DNA of 64,000 nucleotides from Wohlfahrtiimonas chitiniclastica DSM 18708 (lineage in GTDB: Bacteria; Pseudomonadota; Gammaproteobacteria; Cardiobacteriales; Wohlfahrtiimonadaceae). The stretch is from the NCBI RefSeq assembly GCF_000375345.1, contig NZ_AQXD01000003.1, forward strand, positions 124,001 to 188,000. The letters are read 5' to 3'. A program made the position numbers and the translations under genes. The stretch's first letter is position 1. Each line of letters begins with the position of its first letter. This document shows positions 16,861 to 27,232 of the stretch, one piece after another. The notes beneath the pieces are model-generated. The model had not been told where the DNA came from. It saw nothing but the letters and a program-made list of their open reading frames with translations, and did not search any database.

Positions 16861-17932
16861 GCTGCTTGAGTCCTTCATTGATGCCTAAAAATTTGAAAAG
16901 TTTAGCATCTTTAAACTCGCCCGTGGCATCGCCTGAGAAGATGTTCATTTGATTTTTTCCTAAATCCAACTTTTTGACTTTCCCGGTTGCTTCACTGAAA
17001 TCCACTTGCTTTAAATCCACCCAAAATGTGTTTGGCGTTAAGGCTGATTCAAAGAAATACACCAATGATTTTTGATCCACCACAGAGCGCCAACGGGTCG
17101 ATGAGATGTTCGGCTCATTTTCTGTATTCAAGCCATAAGGCACAGAGACATTGCGGATCACGCTAAAGACGCTCGCAACCGATGTGCGCATGTCTTGATC
17201 TTTGGGAATGGCATTGATGTAAAACGATGCACGCGCAAAGCGATCCGCCGCACGATTGGTGCCCGGCAACATCACTGTACCGCCAATTTGCTGCCAATAA
17301 GTGTTGAGCGCCAATTGTTTCTCAAAAGTTGGAGAGTTGGTCATCACTTGATAATCACGATTGTGATGAATCACTTGTTTGCCCTCAATGTATTCAATGA
17401 TGGCGCTGTCGCCCGTAGCATCTGAAATGGAGAGATGCAAAGTGGCTTTACGATCTTCACCGGGCACATTGTCCGTCACCACAATGAATTCCTCTTTTGC
17501 CAATGCATTGACGGCTTCTTCAACTGTGGCAAAGTTATCGAGCACATATTGTGCCCAAGCGGAAATGGAGAGCAATTTTTTATCGTCTGTGGGCGTTGGA
17601 TATTCAGACTCCACAAGCCACAACATATTGGCCACCAAACCCTTTTCATTGACGCCATCCGTGGTGGCAATGTCAAAACCTGAGGCAATCACGCTGCCAT
17701 ATTTCGATGTCCACTCAATCGAGTTCGGGCCTGCGCCCCCGTGTTGATGAATGCCTTTGGGCAAAATCCATAAATTGGTGCCCACATCCACTTTCCAATC
17801 CATGGATCGACCGGTGATGACGCGATCATTGTCACCTAAAAACACTGCGCGCGTACAAGCATGGGAAAAAGTTGCCGTTAAACTCGCCGCTAAAAGTGCG
17901 GTGGCCACTAAACGATGGGAAAATTTTTTCAT
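16853..17932 (-). CDS. Secreted linear-amide C-N hydrolase (choloylglycine hydrolase/penicillin V acylase family)
   Basis: A 359-residue Ntn-hydrolase. After a 25-residue signal peptide ending SHA, the mature protein would begin with Cys26, the catalytic nucleophile exposed by cleavage. It is followed by TRAVFLGDN and GRSMDWK, which hold the family's active-site Arg and Asp. DGVNEKGL and TNSPTFEKQ are further family landmarks. Members hydrolyse bile-salt conjugates, penicillin V or N-acyl-homoserine lactones; the substrate here is not predictable. The frame extends upstream to 18046, but ATG 17932 has AAGGTGA and the signal peptide. The following lysozyme-like gene overlaps it. Confidence 0.8.
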   Translation of the reverse strand: MKKFSHRLVATALLAASLTATFSHACTRAVFLGDNDRVITGRSMDWKVDVGTNLWILPKGIHQHGGAGPNSIEWTSKYGSVIASGFDIATTDGVNEKGLVANMLWLVESEYPTPTDDKKLLSISAWAQYVLDNFATVEEAVNALAKEEFIVVTDNVPGEDRKATLHLSISDATGDSAIIEYIEGKQVIHHNRDYQVMTNSPTFEKQLALNTYWQQIGGTVMLPGTNRAADRFARASFYINAIPKDQDMRTSVASVFSVIRNVSVPYGLNTENEPNISSTRWRSVVDQKSLVYFFESALTPNTFWVDLKQVDFSEATGKVKKLDLGKNQMNIFSGDATGEFKDAKLFKFLGINEGLKQHD

Positions 17933-18005
17933 ACAATCACCTTTGATAAAGTCAATGCCAATGCTTTGAGTATAGCACCTTAAAACATCCTCTTGATGCA
18001 CAGAC

Positions 18006-18038
18006 AAAAACACCTTCATCAATGACTGATGAAGGTGT
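18006..18038 (-). terminator. Terminator of the HdeA-like gene
   Basis: A perfect 12-bp stem (ACACCTTCATCA / TGATGAAGGTGT) with a five-base loop, followed on the minus strand by TTTTT. It separates the HdeA-like gene from the hydrolase operon, which therefore probably has its own promoter (TATACT around 17973-17978 on minus). Confidence 0.85.
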
Positions 18039-18064
18039 GGCATCATGCATTTAAGAATGATCCA

Positions 18065-18430
18065 TTATTTTGCAGGGGCTTGCGCTGCTTCTTTTGCTTG
18101 ACGCTCTGCCATGATTGCTTGGGAATCTGCAATCTCTTTTAAGGTCAAAGCAAAAGGCACATCCGGATCGCTCTCGCACACTGTACGCACTTGTGAAGAG
18201 ATGTTTTCAATGCCTTCTAAATCTAAAATGGCATCTTCAATTTTGCCCTGTTTATTGAGCATGTCCACAACAGCAACCGCCACAGGGCGATAATCGGTTT
18301 TCACTTCTAAAAAGTCAGCACACGTCCATTCAAACAACGGTTTATTCGGTTTCACTTTAGCGGTTTCAGCATTGGCCATGCCTAAACCCACAACAGAAAG
18401 TACAGCGGTCAATAAAACTAATTTTTTCAT
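18065..18430 (-). CDS. HdeA-like periplasmic acid-stress chaperone
   Basis: A 121-residue protein with a signal peptide ending at ANA|E (about residue 21). The mature core KPLFEWTCADFLEVKTDYRP and VRTVCESDPDVPF has the two cysteines and spacing of HdeA/HdeB, which form a disulfide and act as acid-activated periplasmic holdases. A charged alanine-rich tail (about 20 residues) follows the core. The gene is single, with GAGCTC upstream and its own terminator. Its place beside envelope enzymes suggests a role in surviving acid or host conditions, which is an inference. Confidence 0.75.
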   Translation of the reverse strand: MKKLVLLTAVLSVVGLGMANAETAKVKPNKPLFEWTCADFLEVKTDYRPVAVAVVDMLNKQGKIEDAILDLEGIENISSQVRTVCESDPDVPFALTLKEIADSQAIMAERQAKEAAQAPAK

Positions 18431-18595
18431 GCGAGCTCCTTATTATTATCGGATTGTTCGATATCAATCTATACTTACAAGAAAACAGTTAAAATATAAT
18501 ATTATGTATTTTATTAAATAAAACAGTAATATTATATGTATTCACTATAGCATATTCATTTCAATATTGTATTGACTGAGCCATCAGGAGTTGCC

Positions 18596-18991
18596 ATGAA
18601 AAAACAGTTGTTGATCACCCTTTGCTTATCGAGCCTCTTTACCCACGCCATTGCAGAGGACATTGCTTATCAAGACAAAAACCTTGCACCCATTGCAGTG
18701 AGCTATGCACCGACACCACTGTTGGCAGTATTCAGTCTCGATCCGATTCATGAGAAAGCTGAGCTTTCTAGCCTAAATCTGACTCAAAGCATCAATGCCG
18801 TGGAAAACCCCACCGAAGCCATCATCACCCTAACAGAAAGCAATCTGCCAGATGATGCGATTGAAGCCACGCAAAACACCTACTTTGTCAATAAAAGCGA
18901 ACAAGGTTGGGCGGTGATGGGCGTTGAGCATGCTTATAAATGCCGCCGAGGTGAGCATACAATGGAATTCATCAACACAAAGTGCCCATAA
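18596..18991 (+). CDS. Small secreted protein of unknown function
   Basis: A 131-residue protein starting MKKQLLITLCLSSLFTHAIA, a clear signal peptide, preceded by CAGGAG at 6 bp. The mature region has no motif I recognise. Its last 25 residues carry a Cys pair (YKCRRGEH and NTKCP) that could form a disulfide. It is transcribed away from the HdeA-like gene and ended by a strong terminator. A periplasmic or extracellular role is likely. Confidence 0.6.
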   Translation: MKKQLLITLCLSSLFTHAIAEDIAYQDKNLAPIAVSYAPTPLLAVFSLDPIHEKAELSSLNLTQSINAVENPTEAIITLTESNLPDDAIEATQNTYFVNKSEQGWAVMGVEHAYKCRRGEHTMEFINTKCP

Positions 18992-19003
18992 ATCATTTAA
19001 TTA

Positions 19004-19029
19004 GAGCAACTCAGTTGCTCTTTTTTTTT
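19004..19029 (+). terminator. Terminator after the small secreted protein
   Basis: Stem GAGCAAC / GTTGCTC with loop TCA, followed by nine T. A textbook rho-independent terminator. Confidence 0.92.
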
Positions 19030-19113
19030 GTGGATTTTGCATAAAAAGATTTCTCATCCCCAAAAAATAACATAAAATGTGCGCCCGATATTTCATGCAA
19101 TGTGAGGTGATGA

Positions 19114-20505
19114 ATGAACACTTCGACACAACGCACTTTAAAAGCGTTATGCACGCCAATTTTAGCGGCTTTAATTGTGGCAGGCTGTGCCTCTAACGAT
19201 GCCGAAGCCCTCTTTAAACAACGCAATTATATTGGCTCAATTGAGGCCATCACAAAAGATCTCAATCAGCGCCAATCTTATCCTTCTGCAAGCACAAAAC
19301 AGCGCTGGGTGACACTTGTTAATCAATCCATCGAGCAGATTGAGGCAATGCCACAAATCTCCTTTGAGCAGCAAACGCGCCGTTTAGAGCTGTTGCTCAA
19401 AGCACGCACGCTCCTTGAGCAAGGTTTTTATCGCACAGAATTTGCAAGCTTTACTGAACGCTACCAGACAAATGAGCTTAAAAACCAATTGGCTAAACTC
19501 TATTATGATTGGGGTCAATCCATCACCGGGAATGATCAAGCGGCGGATCAAAAACGTGCCCAAGTGTACGGGCGCGGCGCGGCATTGGCGAACTATAAAA
19601 ACATGCAAAAGCTCGCTGAAAAATATCAATTGTCTTATGATCAATCCGTGGCAAAAAGCGCCTACGAACGCGGTGTGATGCTTGAGCGCGAGCAAAATCA
19701 TCAAGCGGCAAGCGAAGCTTTTAAAGAGGCGCTTAACGCTTATCAAGCCCATGGCAATTATAAGGATGCATCGCAGCGATTTCGCACCAATGACCAAAAA
19801 TGGCGCAAAGCCCGTGCAGATCAAGCCATCATGCAAGCAAAATCCATCGAGCAATCGAGCTATGGCAAAAAAGCCGGTTACCGCCAAATGGCCAAAGCCT
19901 ATCAAGAAGCTGCCGACATCTATCAACCTTATGGCGACTATCAAGGCAGCCAAGGCTTAGCCAATCAATATCGTAATTTAGGCACTGTGCGTTACAATTA
20001 CCGCATCAATGCTTATTCTGGCAATGCACAATGTGGTTTTTATGGCAATCGCGTCTCGGATCAATTGGGGCAGATGATTCAAAACACCGTCAAAGGCGAA
20101 GGTTTTACGTATGGCGCGAATCCCGATTGGATGATCACCATTAATTACACGATGGATTATCAAGATCAGCAAAATAACCAAGACAATCAGATCGAAAGCT
20201 ATGTGGATCAAGCTGGCAAAGAGTGGCGTTACAACCGCACCACCACAAGCCGCGCACAAGCCTTTACCATTCGTGCCACCATTGAAAGCCGCGGGCTCGT
20301 CAATGATCAACAAACAGTGGGCACGACGCTGCGCAATCAGCAAACCCGCGTACAATACAGTGGCAATGTGCCAGCGCACATCAAAGGTTACACCAATGGC
20401 CAATTCATGAGCCAAGAAGCTTTGTGTGAAGCGGCAGAACGCGACATTCGCCAAAAGATCAATTACGTGATCGAGCGCCTTGCAAACGAGGCAAAACAGC
20501 GTTGA
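19114..20505 (+). CDS. Lipoprotein with helical repeats, unknown function
   Basis: A 463-residue protein with a lipoprotein signal (LIVAGC, Cys25) and therefore probably anchored to a membrane. Residues ~30-290 are helical and resemble TPR-like repeats, with recurring KSAYERGVMLEREQ- and EAFKEALNAYQAHGNYKDA-type segments. The C-terminal ~170 residues are beta-rich (NYRINAYSGNAQCGFYGNRV, then WMITINYTMDY). I do not recognise the family. GAGGTGATGA precedes the ATG. It stands alone between two terminators. Confidence 0.65.
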   Translation: MNTSTQRTLKALCTPILAALIVAGCASNDAEALFKQRNYIGSIEAITKDLNQRQSYPSASTKQRWVTLVNQSIEQIEAMPQISFEQQTRRLELLLKARTLLEQGFYRTEFASFTERYQTNELKNQLAKLYYDWGQSITGNDQAADQKRAQVYGRGAALANYKNMQKLAEKYQLSYDQSVAKSAYERGVMLEREQNHQAASEAFKEALNAYQAHGNYKDASQRFRTNDQKWRKARADQAIMQAKSIEQSSYGKKAGYRQMAKAYQEAADIYQPYGDYQGSQGLANQYRNLGTVRYNYRINAYSGNAQCGFYGNRVSDQLGQMIQNTVKGEGFTYGANPDWMITINYTMDYQDQQNNQDNQIESYVDQAGKEWRYNRTTTSRAQAFTIRATIESRGLVNDQQTVGTTLRNQQTRVQYSGNVPAHIKGYTNGQFMSQEALCEAAERDIRQKINYVIERLANEAKQR

Positions 20506-20512
20506 TGGCAAC

Positions 20513-20541
20513 AAAAAAGCGCCCATTTCGGGCGCTTTTTT
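20513..20541. terminator. Bidirectional terminator between the lipoprotein and thiC
   Basis: Stem AGCGCCC / GGGCGCT with a five-base loop, an A-run before and a T-run after. It serves both convergent genes. Confidence 0.9.
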
Positions 20542-20552
20542 ATGATCAATCT

Positions 20553-22343
<1,791 letters not shown>

Positions 22344-22413
22344 CTAATTGTCAAAACAAAAATGACGAGAGTCTGGCAACGTAATGAAATATGAACGATG
22401 ATTTTTAGACAAT

Positions 22414-22445
22414 AAAAAAGCCCCGCTTCCCAGTGGAAACAAGGC
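22414..22445 (-). terminator. Riboswitch-controlled terminator of thiC
   Basis: On the minus strand, GCCTTGTTTCC and GGAAGCGGGGC pair over 11 bp with several G-U pairs around loop ACTG, followed by six T. The position directly after the aptamer makes it the expression platform: with TPP bound, transcription should stop here. Confidence 0.85.
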
Positions 22446-22465
22446 TCATCGAGTCGTTCGGATAT

Positions 22466-22556
22466 ACTTCCCTACGCTGGTATGAGCCAGATCAGGTCCA
22501 AAGGGTTTAAAAGCACATTTGCCTTAATCTCAGCCCACAGCGTGGACACCCCCAGT
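22466..22556 (-). promoter_or_regulatory. TPP riboswitch (THI element) of thiC
   Basis: Minus-strand sequence contains the conserved core: GGGGGTGTCC and CACGCTGTGGGCTGAGATTA in the first half, ACCCTTTGGACCTGATCTGG in the second, then ACCAGCGTAGGGAAGT closing the structure. CTGAGA and ACCTGA are the classic pyrimidine-sensor and pyrophosphate-sensor signatures. It senses thiamin diphosphate and represses thiC in cis. Confidence 0.97.
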
Positions 22557-22569
22557 GAAATCTGCCTCA

Positions 22570-22598
22570 TTTATAGCGTTTATTGTGGACAATTGCAA
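22570..22598 (-). promoter_or_regulatory. Predicted sigma-70 promoter of thiC
   Basis: On the minus strand, TTGCAA (22593-22598) and TATAAA (22570-22575) are 17 bp apart. It fits in the short gap between the panD stop and the riboswitch, putting the transcript start just before the aptamer. Confidence 0.6.
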
Positions 22599-22599
22599 C

Positions 22600-22989
22600 T
22601 TATACCGGATGCGTCTGCCCGTGGATTTCTTGATGGGCAACATCATCAATGCGATTGTCATGATCCACAAACACCACTTGTTGCTGCAATGTTTTCGCTT
22701 CCTCAGGCGTCACAAGGGCATAAGCAATGATGATCACCACATCATCGACTTGTGCATAACGCGCCGCCGGGCCATTTAAACAGATGACGCCAGATCCCGC
22801 TTCTCCGCGAATGGTATACGTTTCTAAACGGGCACCATTATTGACATTGACCACCTGAACTTTCTCACCTTCTAAAATATTCGCCGCATCGAGCAATTGA
22901 CCATCGATGGTAATGCTGCCCACATAATTAAGATTCGCTTCTGTGACGGTGGCGCGGTGAATTTTTGATTTCATCATTGATAACAACAT
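22600..22989 (-). CDS. panD: Aspartate 1-decarboxylase
   Basis: A 129-residue pyruvoyl enzyme that makes beta-alanine for pantothenate and CoA synthesis. The self-processing site is Gly24-Ser25 in NYVGSITI, where Ser25 becomes the pyruvoyl group. [12 protein letters not shown] before it and [17 protein letters not shown] later are conserved family segments. Numbering matches the E. coli enzyme from the first ATG, supporting this start. No panB or panC is adjacent. Confidence 0.95.
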   Translation of the reverse strand: MLLSMMKSKIHRATVTEANLNYVGSITIDGQLLDAANILEGEKVQVVNVNNGARLETYTIRGEAGSGVICLNGPAARYAQVDDVVIIIAYALVTPEEAKTLQQQVVFVDHDNRIDDVAHQEIHGQTHPV

Positions 22990-23020
22990 GTTTCACTCTT
23001 TCCTTACATCATTAAAAACA

Positions 23021-24217
23021 TCAAACATATCCTGCGGCCGCATGCGCTGAAGCCCATGCCCATTGGAAATTAAAGCCGCCTAAGTGCCCAGTGACATCGA
23101 GCACTTCGCCAATAAAATAGAGCCCTTTTTGATGATTGCTCTCCATGGTTTTTGAAGAGACTTCTGTCGTATCCACGCCGCCTAACGTCACTTCTGCCGT
23201 GCGATAGCCTTCTGTGCCTGCAGGTCTCACCTCAAAAGCTTGCAATTGCTGCCCAAGTCTTCTTAAGCGCTCATCACTCCATTGCCCTAAAGGCTCATCA
23301 CGCGCCGTTGCCCAGATGAGCGCTTGCAACTCAAGCACTACACTTTTTGGTAAATGTTCCGTCAATTGCGTTCTCAAGACAGATTTAGGGTGCGTGCGTT
23401 TAATGGACAATAGCCAATCAACCGCATCAATGCTTGGCAATAGATCAATCGTGAAGGGTTCACCATCTTGCCAATAGTTTGAGAGTTGCAAGGCCGCAGG
23501 CCCACTCAATCCACGATGCGTGAACAGTAATGCCTCTGCAAAGCTTGCCCGCTGATTGCTGAGCACCACATCCACCGCTGTACCACTTAAACGGCTGGTC
23601 AATGCTTTAAAGCCATCAGAAAATGTAAAGGGTACCAAGCCTGCACGGCGCGGCAATACCGTGTGCCCAAATTGCTTGGCAATCTCATAGCCAATGCCAG
23701 AGCCGCCGAGCGTTGGGATCGATAAACCGCCTGAAGCCACCACCAAAGATTCTGCCTGCACATTGCCAATGCTTGATTGCACCACAAAGCCACCGTTTTG
23801 ATGCGTGACGTTTGTCACCTCGGCATGGGTTTCAATGGTGACATTACGCGTTTTTTCGCACTCTCTTAGGAGCATCGCTAAAATCTGTTTAGCGCCCTCT
23901 AACGTGAATAACTGCCCATGTTTGCGCTCTTCATAGGCAATGCCATGATCATTGATCAAACCCAAAAAATCCCACTGCGTATAGCGCGCCAATGCCGAAA
24001 CGGCAAAGTGCGGATTGTGTGAGAGATAGTTCTCTGGCGTCACATACAAATTGGTGAAGTTACATTTTCCACCGCCAGACATCAGAATCTTTTTGCCCAC
24101 TTTATTCGCTTTCTCAAGCACCAACACAGAGCGCCCACGCTGCGCCGCCATAAACGCTGTCATCAGGCCAGAAGCGCCTGCACCGATGATCACCACATCA
24201 TATTGTTTCAAAATCAT
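23021..24217 (-). CDS. yhiN: YhiN/HI0933-family flavoprotein
   Basis: A 398-residue FAD protein with an N-terminal dinucleotide fold (VVIIGAGASGLMTAFMAAQRG), the family signature KVGKKILMSGGGKCNFTN, and a C-terminal GEVLDVTGHLGGFNFQWA that contacts FAD. Relatives include BaiN-type NAD(P)/FAD oxidoreductases. The reaction in most bacteria is unknown. It is 31 bp from panD on the same strand, possibly co-transcribed. Confidence 0.85.
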   Translation of the reverse strand: MILKQYDVVIIGAGASGLMTAFMAAQRGRSVLVLEKANKVGKKILMSGGGKCNFTNLYVTPENYLSHNPHFAVSALARYTQWDFLGLINDHGIAYEERKHGQLFTLEGAKQILAMLLRECEKTRNVTIETHAEVTNVTHQNGGFVVQSSIGNVQAESLVVASGGLSIPTLGGSGIGYEIAKQFGHTVLPRRAGLVPFTFSDGFKALTSRLSGTAVDVVLSNQRASFAEALLFTHRGLSGPAALQLSNYWQDGEPFTIDLLPSIDAVDWLLSIKRTHPKSVLRTQLTEHLPKSVVLELQALIWATARDEPLGQWSDERLRRLGQQLQAFEVRPAGTEGYRTAEVTLGGVDTTEVSSKTMESNHQKGLYFIGEVLDVTGHLGGFNFQWAWASAHAAAGYV

Positions 24218-24331
24218 TTAACCCACATAACCGATTGCAGCGTCCATTATAAGAAATGCCCAAAGAAAAACTCTAATTTCTTCATGATTTAAATTGTTTA
24301 TTTTGATCAATTGCGTTAGGATTGCGAAACC

Positions 24332-24360
24332 TTGACCTATATCAAATTTTAATCATTAAT
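24332..24360 (+). promoter_or_regulatory. Possible promoter with an FNR-like site
   Basis: TTGACC (24332-24337) and ATTAAT (24355-24360) are 17 bp apart. The same stretch holds TTGAC-CTAT-ATCAA (24332-24345), which differs from the FNR/Anr consensus TTGAT-N4-ATCAA at one base. A site over the -35 box would suggest repression. Confidence 0.35.
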
Positions 24361-24375
24361 CAATTAGGGACAACG

Positions 24376-24903
24376 ATGGAAAATACGCTCATCACACTGG
24401 CAGAAATTCATTACGATCTCGGCCTGATTGGCCATGATGAATACAGTGAACGCTTAAGCATTGCCTTGTGGCTCTCCGGCAAATACGATGACAATGACCC
24501 AAGACAATCGCCCACTGAAAAACCACAAAACCAAGAATTTATCTCGCTACTTGGCGAGAGCCGAATGCTCAGAGCCATCGATACACAGCAATCGTTCCTC
24601 TGTATGGGGTTATGGCTCTTTACCCGTGATGAAGCGAATTCTTACCCATCTGTGCCCTTTGGTTATTATAAAAATCCTAAGCAGCCGTGGCCAAAGCTCG
24701 ATCCCTACACCGGCCGCGTGTACGTTTCAAAGTATCAAGAGAGTGCTAAGCACCGTTTATCCAAAGCAGATTTAAAAAAATTATGGCAAGATGAGAAAAT
24801 CAAAAGCTTTTGCCGCGAAATGACCATTTGGTACCAAGAACAATTTCGCTCCCTCTCCTTTCCCGTCCGTAACCATATGCGCGCCCATAAATATCGCATG
24901 TAA
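24376..24903 (+). CDS. Conserved-looking protein of unknown function
   Basis: A 175-residue soluble protein with no signal peptide or membrane helix. It has an acidic N-terminal half beginning METL-like helical (ITLAEIHYDLGLIGHDEYSERL) and a basic C-terminus ending in RNHMRAHKYRM. No motif is familiar. The start at ATG 24376 follows TAGGGA; the frame extends upstream only from a TTG codon at 24322. It is a single gene convergent with the cysteine ABC operon. No function is proposed. Confidence 0.55.
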   Translation: MENTLITLAEIHYDLGLIGHDEYSERLSIALWLSGKYDDNDPRQSPTEKPQNQEFISLLGESRMLRAIDTQQSFLCMGLWLFTRDEANSYPSVPFGYYKNPKQPWPKLDPYTGRVYVSKYQESAKHRLSKADLKKLWQDEKIKSFCREMTIWYQEQFRSLSFPVRNHMRAHKYRM

Positions 24904-24930
24904 AAAAAAGCCCAATCACGACAATTGGGC
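24902..24930 (-). terminator. Terminator of the cysteine ABC operon
   Basis: On the minus strand, stem GCCCAAT / ATTGGGC around a seven-base loop, followed by eight T. It lies 38 bp beyond the stop codon of the binding-protein gene. Confidence 0.88.
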
Positions 24931-24967
24931 AAACTAGGGATTTGTATCGAATGGTTCAAGCAAAAAA

Positions 24968-25798
24968 TTATTGGTTGCTCGCATCAATGACGATGTTGTC
25001 AGGGTTGATGTTATCGCCATAAAAAGGCTTCATGGTTTTGTCATATGCTTGATGGAAAAATTCTTGGCTCTGTAGGGTTTTGATCTCATCGTTGATCCAA
25101 TTTAACAATGCTGTGTTGCCCTTTTTCACCGCAGGTGCAATCACATCTTCATTGCCAATCACTTGGATGGAGACATCAAATTCAGGGTTGTTTTTCGCCC
25201 ATGCATACAGCAAAGTATTATCATGCGCCAATGCTTTTGCGCGGCCATCTTTAAGGGCAGCAAAGGCCTCTGAGTTGTGATCATACTTTTGCAATGTCAC
25301 TTTTGGGTGATGCTGGGTGAAATAACTTTCTGATGTGGTGCCCTTATTCACGATGAGTACATTGCCATCTAATGCCGCAACATCCGTCACTGGCGAATTT
25401 TTAGGGGACACAATGCCAATGGCTGTTTTCATATAAGGATGACCAAAATCCACTTGCGTGCTGCGTTCAGGTGTCACCGTAAAGTTCGCAAGCGTCACAT
25501 CCACTTTGTTGGCATCTAGCACATTGATGCGGCTTTGTGCCTCTGTGAGCACAAATGTCACTTTACCATCGGTGCCAAAGAGTGCCTTGCCCAATGCTTT
25601 AGCGAGCTCAATGTCATAACCTTGGGATTGCCCTTCGCGATCCACATAACCAAAGGGCGGTTTATCACTGAATACTGCCACGCGAAGCTCTCCGCGATCT
25701 TTAACAGCTTGTAAACTGTTGTCTTCTGCCACAGCATAATTGGATAAAAAGGCAGCGCCTGCCAATAACAATGCAGCTTTATGGTGACGATGTTTCAT
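24968..25798 (-). CDS. Cysteine-type ABC transporter substrate-binding protein (CjaA-like)
   Basis: A 276-residue periplasmic binding protein of the polar amino acid family with a signal peptide ending NYAVA|E near residue 25. The sequence follows the Campylobacter cysteine receptor CjaA closely in remembered segments: DKPPFGYVD, GYDIELAKALGKALFG, LANFTVTPER, VDFGHPYMK, VNKGTTSESYFTQ, AHDNTLLYAW and DVIAPAVKKG. It lacks a lipobox, so it should be soluble in the periplasm. GAGGAGAACACC precedes the ATG. It is last in an operon of two permeases and an ATPase, next to cysK, which supports cysteine or cystine as ligand. Confidence 0.75.
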   Translation of the reverse strand: MKHRHHKAALLLAGAAFLSNYAVAEDNSLQAVKDRGELRVAVFSDKPPFGYVDREGQSQGYDIELAKALGKALFGTDGKVTFVLTEAQSRINVLDANKVDVTLANFTVTPERSTQVDFGHPYMKTAIGIVSPKNSPVTDVAALDGNVLIVNKGTTSESYFTQHHPKVTLQKYDHNSEAFAALKDGRAKALAHDNTLLYAWAKNNPEFDVSIQVIGNEDVIAPAVKKGNTALLNWINDEIKTLQSQEFFHQAYDKTMKPFYGDNINPDNIVIDASNQ

Positions 25799-25821
25799 GG
25801 TGTTCTCCTCATAAATTATAT

Positions 25822-26550
25822 TTAAAAATCAAAGACGTTTAAAAATTGACGGGCGCGATCACTTTTGGGTGATGAGAAAAACTTCTCAGGCGCAGCCGTT
25901 TCTACAATGTTGCCTTGATCCATAAACACAATGCGATCGGCAACTTTACGGGCAAAATTGAGCTCATGGGTGACGATCAACATCGTCATGCCATCGGTGG
26001 CTAAATTTTGCATCACTTCCAACACTTCCCTCACCATTTCAGGATCAAGGGAGGCGGTCACTTCATCAAACAACATCAATTCTGGGCGCATCGCTAAAGC
26101 ACGTACAATGGCAATGCGCTGCTTTTGCCCGCCAGATAATTGACGCGGATAGGCACCTTTGCGATCAATGAGCCCCACTTTGGTCAGCAATTGATCCACT
26201 TCTGCCATCACTTCTGCGCGATTGCGCTTTTGCACCTTCAAAGGCCCAAGGAGAATGTTCTCTAAAACTGTCATGTTCGGAAACAGATCATAACTTTGAA
26301 ACACCATGCCAATGGCTTGGCGCACTTTTGTCCAATCAGTTTTTGCATCGAGCCGCTGATCTTTAAAGATGATCTCACCTGAATCAATCGCTTCTAATCC
26401 ATTAATGCAACGCAATAATGTAGATTTGCCGCAGCCCGATGGCCCTAAAATCACCACCACTTCGCCTTGCGTCACGCTTAAATCCACACCTTTTAAAATG
26501 GCGCGATCCCCAAAGGTTTTATGCAAATTATGTATCGAGAGCTGAGTCAT
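25822..26550 (-). CDS. Amino acid ABC transporter ATPase
   Basis: A 242-residue ATPase of the polar amino acid uptake group. Walker A is GPSGCGKST at residues 36-44, the signature is LSGGQKQR, Walker B is LMLFDEVTASLDPE, and the switch His is in VTHEL. The start at 26550 lies one base beyond the permease stop with AAGGA in the end of that gene, so it is coupled. It powers uptake with the two flanking permeases. Confidence 0.92.
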   Translation of the reverse strand: MTQLSIHNLHKTFGDRAILKGVDLSVTQGEVVVILGPSGCGKSTLLRCINGLEAIDSGEIIFKDQRLDAKTDWTKVRQAIGMVFQSYDLFPNMTVLENILLGPLKVQKRNRAEVMAEVDQLLTKVGLIDRKGAYPRQLSGGQKQRIAIVRALAMRPELMLFDEVTASLDPEMVREVLEVMQNLATDGMTMLIVTHELNFARKVADRIVFMDQGNIVETAAPEKFFSSPKSDRARQFLNVFDF

Positions 26551-26551
26551 A

Positions 26552-27232
26552 TCATCCTTCATGCGTTGTGCGGGCTAAACGAGCAGCTAAACGTGACAAC
26601 GGATAGCAGATCAAGAAAAAAGTGAGCAAAATGACGCCATAAATCCAAAAAGGCGCCATGGGATTATTCATCATGGTGGCGTATTCGATGATCTCTTTAC
26701 CCACTTTCGTGATGTCTTGCACGCCGATGAGCACCAACAATGATGTGGTCATGATGATGCGCGCCGCTAAATTCAAAGCAGCCGGCAATGCGCGCACCAG
26801 CGCTTGGGGCAGCAATACATACCAAAAGAGTTCGCGCTGATTTAAGCCCAATGCCAAACCTGAATCACGCTGATGTTTTGGAATGGAGATGAGGCTACTG
26901 CGAATGATGTCGCTCATTTCAGCAGCGCCCCAAAAAGTGAAGGCAATGATGCCCACCACGCGCCCATTGATGTCCACATGCAATACGCTTGGCAAAATGT
27001 AATAGAGCACATACAAAATCACCAACGTGGGTAGAATGCGCACAATCTCTAAATAGCCTTTAAATACCCAATTCAATGGGCAATTGTTTAAAGTCCTGAG
27101 CCAGCCAAAGACAATGCCCAAAACCACGCTTAAAACAATCGCGATCACAGCCACTTCTAGCGTGTAATAAAGCCCCACCGCTAAGCGCTTAAAGGTGATC
27201 CAATCTAAAACATCAAGCCCCAAATTCTGCAT
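26552..27232 (-). CDS. Amino acid ABC transporter permease (second)
   Basis: A 226-residue His/Glu/Gln/Arg-type permease with about five helices and the EAA loop SLISIPKHQRDSGLALGLNQ. ATG 27232 is favoured by GAGGG 7 bp upstream and a normal N-terminus; a TTG at 27250 is the only earlier option. It overlaps the preceding permease by 20 bp. The two permeases should form a heterodimer. Confidence 0.88.
   Translation of the reverse strand: MQNLGLDVLDWITFKRLAVGLYYTLEVAVIAIVLSVVLGIVFGWLRTLNNCPLNWVFKGYLEIVRILPTLVILYVLYYILPSVLHVDINGRVVGIIAFTFWGAAEMSDIIRSSLISIPKHQRDSGLALGLNQRELFWYVLLPQALVRALPAALNLAARIIMTTSLLVLIGVQDITKVGKEIIEYATMMNNPMAPFWIYGVILLTFFLICYPLSRLAARLARTTHEG

Noticed and set aside
19384-19953. 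Minus-strand ORF (189 codons) opposite the TPR-like lipoprotein
   Set aside because: No ribosome-binding site, no recognisable motif, and fully contained in a better-supported gene.
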